Shown here: positions 17,182 through 26,319 of the stretch, piece after piece
Layout: every line of letters starts with the position of its first letter
How positions within the stretch are numbered: position 1 is the first letter of the stretch
Assembly (NCBI GenBank): GCA_049300095.1
Contig: JBAQYM010000164.1
Coordinates: forward strand, 1 to 54,278
Direction of reading: 5' to 3'
Source: SbD1 sp049300095
GTDB lineage: Bacteria; Desulfobacterota; Syntrophobacteria; Syntrophobacterales; Syntrophobacteraceae
Length of the DNA stretch: 54,278 bases
Position numbers and translations under genes: made by a program
Notes under the pieces: model-generated
What the model was told of the DNA's origin: nothing
The model's input: the letters and a program-made list of their open reading frames with translations, nothing else
Databases searched by the model: none

Positions 17182-18681
17182 ATGGAGTCGATCTTGCCCG
17201 AAACAAAGTGTTCGCACGTCCCGCACGGCATATACTGCAACCGGACGCTCAACCTGGGCGCCGTTCGCGCCATCGGCTACGACATGGACTACACGCTCAT
17301 CCACTACCGGATGCAGTCCTGGGAGGAGCGCGCCTACAGGTACGTCAAGGAGGGGCTGCGCCGCGCCGGCTGGCCGGTCGAGCACCTCGTGTTCGATTCG
17401 GACCTGGCGATGCGCGGCCTGGTGATCGACATCGAACTCGGAAACGTGGTGAAGGCAAACCGGTTCGGCTACATAAAGCGCGCCTTCCACGGCTCGAGGC
17501 CCCTGGAATTCGACGTGCAGCGCAGGAGCTACCAGCGTGTCCTGGTGGACCTGAACGAACCCCGGTGGCATTTCCTCAATACCCTTTTTTCCATCTCCGA
17601 GGCGTGCCTTTTCATGCAGCTCGTCGATTTGCTCGATGGCGGGGCGCTCCCCGGCTGCCTGGGATATGAAGACCTGTTCCGGCGCATCCGGCGCGCCGCG
17701 GACGAGGCGCACATGGAAGGCAGGCTCAAGGCGGAGATTATCTCGGACCCCGACCAGTTCGTCGAGCCGGACGAGGATATCCCGCTCACCCTCCTCGATC
17801 AGAAAAAAGCCGGCAAGAAGATCCTTCTCATCAGCAACTCCGAGTGGTCCTACGCGGGTCCGATGCTCGCCTACGCGTTCGACCGGTTCATGCCGAAATC
17901 CCGCACCTGGCGCGACCTGTTCGACATCATCATAGTCGGGGCGAGAAAACCCGACTTCTTCTCCCTCCCCATGCCCGCCTTCGAGGTGGTGGACGAGCAG
18001 GCCGGGCTGCTCCGCGAACACCGGGGGCCGCTCGTGCCCGGCCGCGTCTACATGGGCGCGAACGCGGGGCTGGTCGAGCGGAGTCTCGGAGTGACCGGTG
18101 AAGAAATCCTCTACGTGGGCGACCATATCTTCGTTGACGTCAATGTTTCGAAGAGCGTTCTGCGCTGGCGAACGGCGCTGGTGATACGGGAACTCGAGGA
18201 GGAGATCGCAGTGATGGAGCGCTTCGAGTCTCAGCAGGCCGAGCTGGCCGCGCTGATGGAAGCAAAGGAGCGCATGGAGTTGCAGTATTGTTCGCTGCGC
18301 CTCCTCGCCCAGCGCATACAGAAGCGCTACGGCCCCCATTTGCCCGGGACAAACCTCCAGGAATTCCAGCGCGGGATGGCGGAGCTGCACGACAGGATTG
18401 CCGAAATCGACGCCAGGATCTCCCCTTTCGCGCAGGCTTCCGGCCAGCTCCTCAACCCCAACTGGGGCCTTCTCATGCGCACGGGCATCGATAAGAGCCA
18501 CCTGGCGAGGCAGGTCGAGCGCTATGCCGACATCTACATGGCCAGGGTTTCAAACTTTCTGCGCGCAAGCCCCTTCGCCTTCCTGCGATCAAGCCGCATG
18601 AGCCTCCCCCACGACCGCGAATGCCGGCCGGGAAACGGCGCGCCGTTCCTTGAAAAAGACCCCCTTTCCGGTCCCGCTTGA
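17182..18681 (+). CDS. HAD superfamily 5'-nucleotidase (HAD-IG type)
   Basis: About 499 aa from the ATG at 17182, preceded by GGAGG; upstream in-frame codons to 17092 do not look coding. HAD motif I is DMDYTLI (Asp34 nucleophile, Asp36), motif II is ISNSEWSY near residue 222, the motif III Lys lies in ARKPDFF, and the acidic pair is in YVGDHIFVDV. A large helical insertion and a coiled coil (about 345-420) match the IMP/GMP-specific (cN-II-like) 5'-nucleotidase group common in Deltaproteobacteria. It probably dephosphorylates purine nucleoside monophosphates in the cytoplasm. All catalytic residues are intact. Confidence 0.87.
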   Translation: MESILPETKCSHVPHGIYCNRTLNLGAVRAIGYDMDYTLIHYRMQSWEERAYRYVKEGLRRAGWPVEHLVFDSDLAMRGLVIDIELGNVVKANRFGYIKRAFHGSRPLEFDVQRRSYQRVLVDLNEPRWHFLNTLFSISEACLFMQLVDLLDGGALPGCLGYEDLFRRIRRAADEAHMEGRLKAEIISDPDQFVEPDEDIPLTLLDQKKAGKKILLISNSEWSYAGPMLAYAFDRFMPKSRTWRDLFDIIIVGARKPDFFSLPMPAFEVVDEQAGLLREHRGPLVPGRVYMGANAGLVERSLGVTGEEILYVGDHIFVDVNVSKSVLRWRTALVIRELEEEIAVMERFESQQAELAALMEAKERMELQYCSLRLLAQRIQKRYGPHLPGTNLQEFQRGMAELHDRIAEIDARISPFAQASGQLLNPNWGLLMRTGIDKSHLARQVERYADIYMARVSNFLRASPFAFLRSSRMSLPHDRECRPGNGAPFLEKDPLSGPA

Positions 18682-18742
18682 CATCGCCCGCCGCACATTT
18701 AAGTTGAATTAAGGATGAATGATCTGAGAAAGGAGGCATTTA

Positions 18743-18922
18743 ATGGAAGATCAATACAAGTTTGAGACTTTCAGCTCGGGCTCGGATACGTTTGACCAGG
18801 ACTTTACGAGCTTCCTCAACTCCAAGGCCAGTGACTTCTGGAAGGTAAAGAACTGCACCTACTGCCACGACAACGAGGGGAAAAAGATCTATGCTTCCTG
18901 CATATTCAAAAAGAAGTATTAG
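18743..18922 (+). CDS. Small 59-aa protein with CxxCH motif, unknown function
   Basis: Starts MEDQYKFETFSSGSD and ends SCIFKKKY. A perfect AGGAGG is 6 nt before the ATG and a strong terminator lies 30 bp after the stop, so it is surely expressed. It carries Cys-Thr-Tyr-Cys-His near residue 38 and a third Cys near 52. With no signal peptide, cytochrome c attachment is unlikely; a small zinc or iron site is a better guess. It begins 60 bp after the nucleotidase gene and may be co-transcribed with it. I do not recognise the family. Confidence 0.75.
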   Translation: MEDQYKFETFSSGSDTFDQDFTSFLNSKASDFWKVKNCTYCHDNEGKKIYASCIFKKKY

Positions 18923-18951
18923 CCACTTTTCAACTTGTTGAAATTCCATAA

Positions 18952-18979
18952 TAAAAAGGCCCCGGATCCGGGGCTTTTT
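18952..18979 (+). terminator. Rho-independent terminator
   Basis: GCCCCG-GATC-CGGGGC hairpin preceded by an A-run and followed by TTTTT, 30 bp after the stop codon of the 59-aa gene. The A and T runs pair too, so it could work in both directions, but nothing converges on it from the right. Confidence 0.9.
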
Positions 18980-19003
18980 CAGTTTGGGGCGCCACCCGCG
19001 GGT

Positions 19004-19359
19004 GGAAAGATCAGAACTCCGGGCAGTCCGGGCGGGGATCAACGGGCTGTTGCCCAAAGAAATATTCAAGTTGCGCGATTATTGAGCCGGACTTGAGTCC
19101 CCGATGAGATTTTTCGTCCGCATGGTCAGGGGAAATGTTCAAGTTGCGCGACTATTGAGCCGGACGTGAGTCCCCCTCCCTGCGATGGGAGGGGTTAGGG
19201 GAGGGTGTTGAATGTTCAAGTACTTACGACCCCCTCCCCCCGCCCCTCCCGCCAAGGGAGGGGAGACCTCCGCCCTGTTTCGGCGAAACCTCCGTCCTGT
19301 TTTGGCCACACCTGCCGCAATTTTTGCATTTGGGCAACAGCTCGTTGATCCCCGCCCGG
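19004..19359. repeat. Family A element nested inside a family C palindrome
   Basis: The left arm of family C (ending CCGGGCGGGGATCAAC at 19043) is followed directly by GGGCTGTTGCCCAAAG, a family A left end. The element runs to TTTGGGCAACAGC (19341), and family C resumes inverted with GTTGATCCCCGCCCGG (19344-19359). Within the element, the segment TTCAAGTTGCGCGAYTATTG occurs twice (about 19064 and 19137), so this copy is internally duplicated. No gene between 18923 and 19425. Confidence 0.87.
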
Positions 19360-19425
19360 TCGCGCCAGGGCAACAAGCTGCCTTTCCATACATTGACTGC
19401 CCGGACTACCGACTGCAACCCCGTA

Positions 19426-20010
19426 TTATTTATCGTACCGGTAGACGAAGGTAATGTCCGCGCGCTCGTTGGTCCCGGGCGCCTGGGATCGGATGTTGAC
19501 GGTGTAATAGTAACAGCCGTCCTGGCAGGGGGGAGGAAGGGGAGGGATGTGGCCGACGGTCTCCGAGGTATCGACAACTTTGAAATCCACCTTATAGCCG
19601 GACAACCAGAGGGTGACATCCGGTTCGACGGTCGGGTTCGGATTTGTGGCCGCGCCGGAATCAAGTGTGGGACACCCGTTTGCGGTCCATTCCGCCGCGG
19701 CGTACCAGGATGAGGTCGGATTGTTCATTTTGACTTTGAGACAGTGGCCGGAATGGTGTGGCGTCTCGTTCCCGGTCCCGATTCCGGGGTTCGGCGGCAA
19801 GGCGATTCCGTTCTGGATCAAAAATATAAAGGTATCCGCGCCGCCTTTTGCCGAGTCCAGGGCGGTCGAATAATTTTGTTCGAGACGGGCCAGCTTCGTC
19901 TCCATGGTCACCAGGCGAAGCAGCGTGGCCACGACCCCCAGCCCCAGCACGACAAGCATCAATGTGCTGATCAGGGCCAGTCCTTTTTCGTTGTTCAGGG
20001 CACGCATCAT
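19426..20010 (-). CDS. pilX: PilX-like type IV pilus minor pilin/assembly protein
   Basis: 194 aa. The N-terminus (LNNEKGLALISTLMLVVLGL) is a PilX-type start: a short basic leader, then a hydrophobic helix, without the canonical Glu5. Two Cys pairs lie in the C-terminal half (GHC, NGC, PPC, DGC), likely disulfides in the periplasm. It is the last gene of the pilus operon, 4 bp after pilW. PilX proteins are minor components that prime assembly together with PilV, PilW and FimT. Confidence 0.75.
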   Translation of the reverse strand: MMRALNNEKGLALISTLMLVVLGLGVVATLLRLVTMETKLARLEQNYSTALDSAKGGADTFIFLIQNGIALPPNPGIGTGNETPHHSGHCLKVKMNNPTSSWYAAAEWTANGCPTLDSGAATNPNPTVEPDVTLWLSGYKVDFKVVDTSETVGHIPPLPPPCQDGCYYYTVNIRSQAPGTNERADITFVYRYDK

Positions 20011-20014
20011 TTTG

Positions 20015-21178
20015 TTATTTCAAATTCATCGGTTTGATGGCCATTTCGAGCACTTTCCACCGGTACTGGACATCCTTCCCCGCCGGCGTGAAACTGCTCA
20101 GCACGGGCGGGCCGGCGCCCCCGAGATTTATGGCGACGGTTGACCTGAAATCGGGGCTTTTCCCCGTATCGCCCGTCCCTTCATGATAGAGAATGAATAC
20201 CCGCACCTCGCGCACCTCGGTGCGTATCGTCGCGGCGCTTTTCCCCGTAATATTGGGGACCCAGCCGTCCACGTACCCGTCCCCGTTGTTGTCCAGGCCG
20301 AACGCCACCTGGAAATCCCGCACGCAGTCGATCAGGGGGGTGGCGTTGGCGGCGGGCTGCTTCCCGTCGGCCTGGTTGATGACGCCGCGATAGAGCGTGT
20401 ACGTGCTGTCGGCGCAAGCCCTGGGAAACTGGGCCGGGACTCTGTCCAGGTAATAGTCCACCCGGTTGAACGGCATCCTGTGCGTGTCGGTGCTCGTATC
20501 GAGGCCGTGCATGAAGTAGACCTTCTCGTTGTCCAGTCCGGAAGCGATGGGGGTGGCATTGCTGTAGTAGCCGGTGGCGGGAGTGCTCCCGTTGAACGCG
20601 AAGCAGGTCCACGGACCGCCGAGCGCCGGAAGCAGGGCGCCGTCGCCGTCGAGCACGATGAACTGGTCGGGGTTCCCACCCCCGTTGTCGTTGAAATCTG
20701 CGGTTGCATCAAGGGTTGCCCCACCCCAGGCCTTGACCTTGGGGGTGACCCCGACCATGGTGATCATGGACCATTTTTTGCTCGCGGTATTGATGTTGGC
20801 AACCGACGACTTGACGGCAAGGATATCGGAACCGTTTCGCCCGGTGTTGTCCAGGGTGACCATGGGGCGCGGGACCGCCGTGGTCGAATCGTTGAGGTTG
20901 GAGGGATTATAGGATGTGGGAAATACGTCCGAGACGGCCTCGAAGTATGTGGTTCCCGCAAACAGGCTCGCGGGCAGCCCGAACCCCGCCATCTGGATGT
21001 CGTAGCGCAACATTTCGAGCCCCGTCAGGTTCGCCATGTAGCTCTGGGACACCTTGCTCTGGGTCTTGTATCCCCTCAGGAGCTTCAAGTACGCCGCGGT
21101 TGCCGCCCCCGTGACAATCAGGATGATCGTGAGGCTGACCAGCAGTTCGATCAGAGTCATGCCCTTTTGCCTGCTCAC
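20015..21178 (-). CDS. pilW: PilW-like minor pilin
   Basis: 387 aa. Class III prepilin signal: MSRQKG|MTLIELLVSLTIIL, with cleavage after Gly6 and Glu at mature position 5. A long globular region follows with calcium-like loops (DNNGDGYVDGW near residue 300). The start overlaps the pilV stop by 4 bases (ATGA), so the two are translationally coupled. The size and position fit PilW in pilV-pilW-pilX clusters. Confidence 0.82.
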   Translation of the reverse strand: MSRQKGMTLIELLVSLTIILIVTGAATAAYLKLLRGYKTQSKVSQSYMANLTGLEMLRYDIQMAGFGLPASLFAGTTYFEAVSDVFPTSYNPSNLNDSTTAVPRPMVTLDNTGRNGSDILAVKSSVANINTASKKWSMITMVGVTPKVKAWGGATLDATADFNDNGGGNPDQFIVLDGDGALLPALGGPWTCFAFNGSTPATGYYSNATPIASGLDNEKVYFMHGLDTSTDTHRMPFNRVDYYLDRVPAQFPRACADSTYTLYRGVINQADGKQPAANATPLIDCVRDFQVAFGLDNNGDGYVDGWVPNITGKSAATIRTEVREVRVFILYHEGTGDTGKSPDFRSTVAINLGGAGPPVLSSFTPAGKDVQYRWKVLEMAIKPMNLK

Positions 21179-21585
21179 TTGATAGACTCCCTCACAACCG
21201 TTTCCAGGACATACGAATGGCCCCTGTTCTTAAACGCCCACTGGACCGTTATCGTGAGCTTCGTCATGCCGAAGGGCGTGTAGCCGGCGGCGGCCGTCTT
21301 GACCGTGGTGACCGTAAAGCTCGCCATCGACTTTCTGACCTGCCTCGATACGGTCTGGGGAGACGCAATGGTCTGGATCGAGGCATAGGGCATGTTTCGG
21401 GCCTCCTCCGCCCGTTCCTGCGCGATTTTTATCGCCTCGAGGCGCATCACATTTCCCAGGTTGCTGTCAAGCGCCGCCATGACGCCCACAAGCGAGCCCA
21501 GGAGCCCGAGCGCCAGGATGACCAGGGCGACCAGGACTTCCACAAGGGTAAAGCCCTTATTATTGCGGCACGCAATCGGCCCCAT
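21175..21585 (-). CDS. pilV: PilV-like minor pilin
   Basis: About 136 aa from the ATG at 21585. Prepilin leader MGPIACRNNKG|FTLVEVLVALVIL with Glu5 and the long N-terminal helix. A 12-bp gap separates it from fimT. The frame is open further upstream to 21669, but that stretch overlaps fimT. A 29-bp direct repeat (about 21569-21597 and 21611-21639) spans the fimT end and the pilV start, so this junction arose by a small duplication. Confidence 0.8.
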   Translation of the reverse strand: MGPIACRNNKGFTLVEVLVALVILALGLLGSLVGVMAALDSNLGNVMRLEAIKIAQERAEEARNMPYASIQTIASPQTVSRQVRKSMASFTVTTVKTAAAGYTPFGMTKLTITVQWAFKNRGHSYVLETVVRESIK

Positions 21586-21596
21586 TCGTTCTCCCG

Positions 21597-22109
21597 TTAT
21601 TTCCGTCCTTCCGGCTCGCAATTGGCCCCATTCATTCTCCCGGTCGTTATTCTCGTGCTCGTGACCCACACGCAGTCCACGGCCGCCCCGGTATTGGACG
21701 GGATACTGAAAACGATCGCATTGTTGGGGTTGAGAAAACCCCTGCCGTCAAAACTCACGGAGGTTTGGGCAGCAGAAGCCGTGATAGGGGGAATGGGGGT
21801 TATCATCGCCCCCGCTTGCACATCAGTACCCAGGGCGTCATTGACATCGCCGTCGTTATTTCCGTCTATTCTTACCTGGTAAGAGTTAACAGTCGCGCCC
21901 CCGGTCCACCACACACCCGACACGGTCTTCCGGCTGTAAGCGGTCATCCGGGCAAGCTGGAGATTGCCGTACAGGCTGTATATCTGGCTTTCGATATCGT
22001 GTTTTTTCTTCCAGGTCGAAAAGGCCGGCACGCCCCACGCGAGCAGCGTGATGATTATTCCCACCACCACCATTGTTTCTATGAGAGTGAAGCCGCGTTT
22101 GTTGCTCAT
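21597..22109 (-). CDS. fimT: FimT/GspH-like pseudopilin
   Basis: 170 aa. Prepilin site MSNKRG|FTLIETMVVVGIII, then the GspH/FimT globular domain (SFDGRGFLNPNN is the typical strand near the middle). A single Cys pair (DCVWV and NGANC) near the C-terminus is typical of FimT. The start overlaps the pilY1 stop by 4 bases (ATGA). Confidence 0.85.
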   Translation of the reverse strand: MSNKRGFTLIETMVVVGIIITLLAWGVPAFSTWKKKHDIESQIYSLYGNLQLARMTAYSRKTVSGVWWTGGATVNSYQVRIDGNNDGDVNDALGTDVQAGAMITPIPPITASAAQTSVSFDGRGFLNPNNAIVFSIPSNTGAAVDCVWVTSTRITTGRMNGANCEPEGRK

Positions 22110-25100
22110 TTTTCGATCCAGTGGATGATCTGGCCCGATCTCGCCGGAGCGGCCGGAAGAACGAGCGGCGGCGCATTCTCGGGCGGCATTCCGACCATCC
22201 AGTCCGTTGTCCTGTGGCCCGTGCTCCCATCGGTGAACGAACTGGTCGGATCGATCTTGTTAATCGCCCCGGTCGAGGTCTGCAGATAGAGGGTGCCGGT
22301 CATATCGGACACCCCGAACCCCGCGCAGGTCGTATCGGAAAGCGCGGCCCCGGTGGCGCAGTTAAGGCCCCAGACGCGGGACCTGCCGCCGTAGCCGCAG
22401 GCATCGCCCGTCGGTTCGGCCGTGGTGAAAAACACCTTGTTGGTGTTGGATGTAACGGGGTCCGTGGTCATTCTCTCCCTGAGATAAACACCCTCGGCAT
22501 CGTTCAGCATATACTGCCAGCCCGCCTTGTCCCAAAAACTCGAATCGGTCTGCGCCTTTGTCAGGTTCGTGCAGGCGCTTGTGTTCTTGTTCAGCGAGTT
22601 GATGTTCGTGCAGCCCTGGTTGTTTTCGTTGCACATGAACGGCGTTCCCATGATGAAGTTCTTGCCCGAGACACCGGACGGCCCGTAGTCGTCCATTGGA
22701 AAGAAGTACCTGCCCGTTCCCCCGTAGAGATACCACTGGTTGAAACACTGCATGGTCTCGATTTTGGCGGTTATGGGCAATTGCGCTATGTTGCTGTAGT
22801 TCGAAATATCATAGTCCCACCGCGTCGCATCCAGGGCAAATGTCCGGTTATTGACCGCCGTGTCGCCGCTGTCGAAATAATTCGTGTTGATTTTAGCGAT
22901 CCCGCCCTTCCAGTCCCCCGGGTTCCCGCTCGAAGAATATCCGTACCCGAAAAAGACGAAATCCGTGAAGCCGTCCACGTTCACATCGAGCCCGTTTGTA
23001 AAGAGCCTCCCGCCGAAACCTTTCTTGGCGTTTTCTCCAAAGTCCTTCACGTACACGCTGCCTATCCCGAGGTTGGCATCCAGGCTCAGGACGAAGGACT
23101 TCACATTCTGGATCGAACTGCCGTTGATCGCGTCCGTGGGACCCGAGGCGAACATCACGTAATATCTGTCGCCGGTCTTTGTTGCCGGGTCCGCCCACTT
23201 GTGAATGACGGCCGGTCCCGAATAAGAGTATCCCAGCATGGGATGGCTGAACTCCCAGAGGAGCCGCGGGGATTCGACGTCGGTGATATCAAGGGCATAG
23301 TAGGAGGAAAGTCCGGTGCAGCCGGGAGGGTTGTAGCATGTATTGGGGTCCGAGCACTGTACCGGACCGCACGTGTCCGCCGGCGCGTTGAAATGGAGTG
23401 AACTCGTGCAGGATGCGGTGTAGGGCGGGGTAAGGCAGGTCGAGACATCGCCGCAGGTCTGACCGTTCGAGATCGGCGTGGGAGAGGAACCGTCGAAACA
23501 GTATTTGTTGCCCGTCGCATCCAGGGCCGCCCCCCCCAGCCTCATGCCGCCGATCAGGATAATCCTGCTCGCCCCGCCCACGTTCATTCGCGTCAGATAC
23601 GGGCTCAAATCACTGTAGTAGAGATGGCAGGAGCCCGGCGGAGGAATCGCAAGGCACCGCAGATAAGGAAGGCTGTTTCTGGGAATGAAGGCCCACAATT
23701 CCTTGCCCATATCCGAGGTCGGTATCCCGATCAGTTTTTCGACCTCGTGGTTCCCCGCGTTCAGTCCCACGTTGGATTCTATTCCGGATTTAAAGGCGTG
23801 CAACATCCCGTCGTTTGCGCCGACAAAGATGACATTTTCCTTTTTCTGACAGGAGCTGTAAGGGGCGGAGGTGCAATCGGCGTCCGACAGGCAGGAGACG
23901 TCGTTGAAGACCGACCCATTCGAGCAATATTTATAATCGGTCTGAACCTTGGGCGTGGAGTAAACGATGTCTCCGAGTTTCCACACGCCTTGCTGGCATA
24001 CCGAGAACCCGGAGATCGTGCAATCGCCGTTCACGGCGCACGGCTGGCCGTTGAGATCGGTCCCGTTGGAACAAAGCCCCACGGTCCTTTTTCTGCAGGT
24101 GGCGAAGCTGTCGTCGCCGCGCACGTAGTTTATCAGGTTCCGCAGAGTGGCCGTGTCGTTGGCCCCCGCGAGGCAGGGATCGATATTCGCCGTGAGGCCC
24201 AGAGGCGAGGAGCCCGGCGTGGTGAGGGCGGCATTTGCATCGGCGAAATCACCCGTCTTCTTGGTGCCCACGATCAAATTGCTGTCGGAGATAAAAATCC
24301 TCCGGTCCCCCGCAAGTGTTTTGAAAAGCTGCTTGCCGGCTTCCCAGATGGGGTTCAGGGCATCCAGGTCGACGGTATCGACAGGCTGGCTGGGGTCACC
24401 GGACCCGGTCGGGTCCGATTTCCGGCTCACCGACAGGCCGTTCTGGTCGTCGAAGAGGAAAGTCAACCCGTTGTCCTGAGCAAGCGCCAGTATGTAGTCG
24501 TGTACGGTGTCCTCCCGAATGTTGTTCAGCGTCTTCGTGTTATAGAACCAATAATCATACAGGTAGCCGGGCCAGTTTATGACCGTCGATCCGAAATACT
24601 TGGTCGGATAAAAGACCCCCTGCAGCATGTTGGCGCCCATGTGGGTCTGGCCCTCGGAGAGGATCGAAATGGAACTCCCCGAGGCAACCCGCGCGAGCAG
24701 GTCGGTGACGATGGTTTGCAGGGCGTCGGTCAACTGGGTCGGATTGTCGGCATAATACGCGTGTCCGCTCGCGGTCGCGGTGCCGCCGGCCACCGCCATC
24801 TGATCGAGCTTCGTCTTGGCCTGCGCGGTAAGCCCCACTCCCAGGACGTACGTCTTGATCGGAAAGGTGCGGTTGGCCCCGTCAACGTTGCGCGTTACCC
24901 CTGTCTTGAGGTTGTTGAGCTGGGTTATCACCTCGGGCATGAGGCTCGCGACGTCTATGGTTGACTGGCCGGCCAGGTTGGTGCTCGGCAGGCCGTCGGT
25001 GACGTAGATTATGTAGTTTTTCTGGCATTTTGACTTGATGGGGCTTTTCGTGACGGTGCAACTCGCATTAAACGGGGAGGTGCAGCCGGAGGTGCTGGAA

Positions 25101-26278
25101 CAGGTCTGGCCGTTGGTCCAGCCCGCGCTGTCGTAGCAGTACTTCGTGGTGGAATAGGCCCCGTTGAAGTAATTATACGCCGTCTTCAGCGTGCCGGCGG
25201 TCGGCGTGAGCCCGGCGTTTACAATGTAGGAACAGGTGTCCTTGTCGCTGGCCGTACAGCTCATATAACCCGCGCTGTCGTTTTCCTTGGGAGCGAGCAC
25301 GTCATAGACCTTATCGAAGTGGGTCGTGTTGTCGAGGGCGCCTACCGGAGCTTTGAGGTAGCCCATCTGCGAGGTCGGAGCGGCAGCGTTGCTGAACCAT
25401 GTATCCCCGATATAGTAAGAATACCTCCGGGGCCCGAAGTTGTAATACCCCAGGGCCTTGTCACTGTCGCTCGGTCCGTAGGTCCCGGTGCTGAAATAGC
25501 CGGTGTAGCCCGCGAAATTATCGGCTGTTCCCGTCTTGGACGTGTATTGCTTGTAGGTGTATGGCGGATTATTCCATGGAACGTAATAAGTGCCCGAGCA
25601 GTCGGTCCCCGCGTAGCGGAAATAATAATCCCCCAAATCGGAGCCCGTATAAGTCGGGTAGGCGCCCTTGTAATAGATATAGCGGGAGGGGTCGGTGGGA
25701 TTTATCTTCCGCTGCGTCTTGGGATAGATCAGCGGGCAATACGTCTGCCGAGTCTGACTGTTGGCCGCGGCATTGGTTATTATGGCGTCCCGATAAGCGG
25801 CGTCAAGTCCCGGGCATGCGGCCTCGCAGGCGCTCTTCTTGGCCGCGTCTTCCGTTATGCAGTAATCCACGCATTCCTGCGGCGGGTCCGCGCAGTATGC
25901 GGCGGAGTTATAGGTCCCAAAGTAGGCGCTGTTATAGAGGTAATTACTCACTACACCCGAAGCGCCCGAGCCCGAGGGCAGGTTGTAGGTCATCAGACCG
26001 GCATTGATCTTGGGCTGAAGCTGCGTTATCAAGTCCCTGATCGCTTTTTTTGCAACCACCGATTTGCTGGCCGGAGAATAGGAGCCTACCGCGTTGCCGT
26101 AAAAGTCCTCATCCATGCTGTTGGAGTTATCGAGGATGATCAGGATATTCGGTTTGGTCGCATTCGCGATGAAGGGGGGCGTGAGGGCATTGCCGCAAGG
26201 GCCGGCCGGCTCTCCCGCCGGCGGCAAAACGGCCTGCAGGAAAGCGACCAACATAACGCATACCAGTGTTCGCCTCAT
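22106..26278 (-). CDS. pilY1: PilY1-like pilus-tip adhesin/assembly protein
   Basis: About 1390 aa from the ATG at 26278 (GAGG 8 nt upstream); an earlier in-frame ATG at 26320 lacks a ribosome site. Signal peptide (about 1-25), then a von Willebrand A-like domain with the metal site DNSNS (Asp50, Ser52, Ser54), and a C-terminal beta-propeller of the PilY1 family with the calcium loop DVNVDGFTD. PilY1 sits at the pilus tip, affects extension/retraction and binds surfaces. Odd here: four copies of a cysteine module (Cys-x10-14-Cys-x5-Cys-x7-8-Cys) encoded near 25067-25143, 23991-24078, 23851-23930 and 23395-23500. It is flanked by pilin genes on both sides. Confidence 0.9.
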   Translation of the reverse strand: MRRTLVCVMLVAFLQAVLPPAGEPAGPCGNALTPPFIANATKPNILIILDNSNSMDEDFYGNAVGSYSPASKSVVAKKAIRDLITQLQPKINAGLMTYNLPSGSGASGVVSNYLYNSAYFGTYNSAAYCADPPQECVDYCITEDAAKKSACEAACPGLDAAYRDAIITNAAANSQTRQTYCPLIYPKTQRKINPTDPSRYIYYKGAYPTYTGSDLGDYYFRYAGTDCSGTYYVPWNNPPYTYKQYTSKTGTADNFAGYTGYFSTGTYGPSDSDKALGYYNFGPRRYSYYIGDTWFSNAAAPTSQMGYLKAPVGALDNTTHFDKVYDVLAPKENDSAGYMSCTASDKDTCSYIVNAGLTPTAGTLKTAYNYFNGAYSTTKYCYDSAGWTNGQTCSSTSGCTSPFNASCTVTKSPIKSKCQKNYIIYVTDGLPSTNLAGQSTIDVASLMPEVITQLNNLKTGVTRNVDGANRTFPIKTYVLGVGLTAQAKTKLDQMAVAGGTATASGHAYYADNPTQLTDALQTIVTDLLARVASGSSISILSEGQTHMGANMLQGVFYPTKYFGSTVINWPGYLYDYWFYNTKTLNNIREDTVHDYILALAQDNGLTFLFDDQNGLSVSRKSDPTGSGDPSQPVDTVDLDALNPIWEAGKQLFKTLAGDRRIFISDSNLIVGTKKTGDFADANAALTTPGSSPLGLTANIDPCLAGANDTATLRNLINYVRGDDSFATCRKRTVGLCSNGTDLNGQPCAVNGDCTISGFSVCQQGVWKLGDIVYSTPKVQTDYKYCSNGSVFNDVSCLSDADCTSAPYSSCQKKENVIFVGANDGMLHAFKSGIESNVGLNAGNHEVEKLIGIPTSDMGKELWAFIPRNSLPYLRCLAIPPPGSCHLYYSDLSPYLTRMNVGGASRIILIGGMRLGGAALDATGNKYCFDGSSPTPISNGQTCGDVSTCLTPPYTASCTSSLHFNAPADTCGPVQCSDPNTCYNPPGCTGLSSYYALDITDVESPRLLWEFSHPMLGYSYSGPAVIHKWADPATKTGDRYYVMFASGPTDAINGSSIQNVKSFVLSLDANLGIGSVYVKDFGENAKKGFGGRLFTNGLDVNVDGFTDFVFFGYGYSSSGNPGDWKGGIAKINTNYFDSGDTAVNNRTFALDATRWDYDISNYSNIAQLPITAKIETMQCFNQWYLYGGTGRYFFPMDDYGPSGVSGKNFIMGTPFMCNENNQGCTNINSLNKNTSACTNLTKAQTDSSFWDKAGWQYMLNDAEGVYLRERMTTDPVTSNTNKVFFTTAEPTGDACGYGGRSRVWGLNCATGAALSDTTCAGFGVSDMTGTLYLQTSTGAINKIDPTSSFTDGSTGHRTTDWMVGMPPENAPPLVLPAAPARSGQIIHWIEK

Positions 26279-26319
26279 GTGCTTTTCCTCTACAACGACG
26301 CGCCTGGACGTATGATTCA

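Noticed and set aside
18743..18922. CxxCH in the 59-aa protein as a c-type haem site
   Set aside because: No signal peptide, so the protein would not reach the periplasmic haem ligation system.
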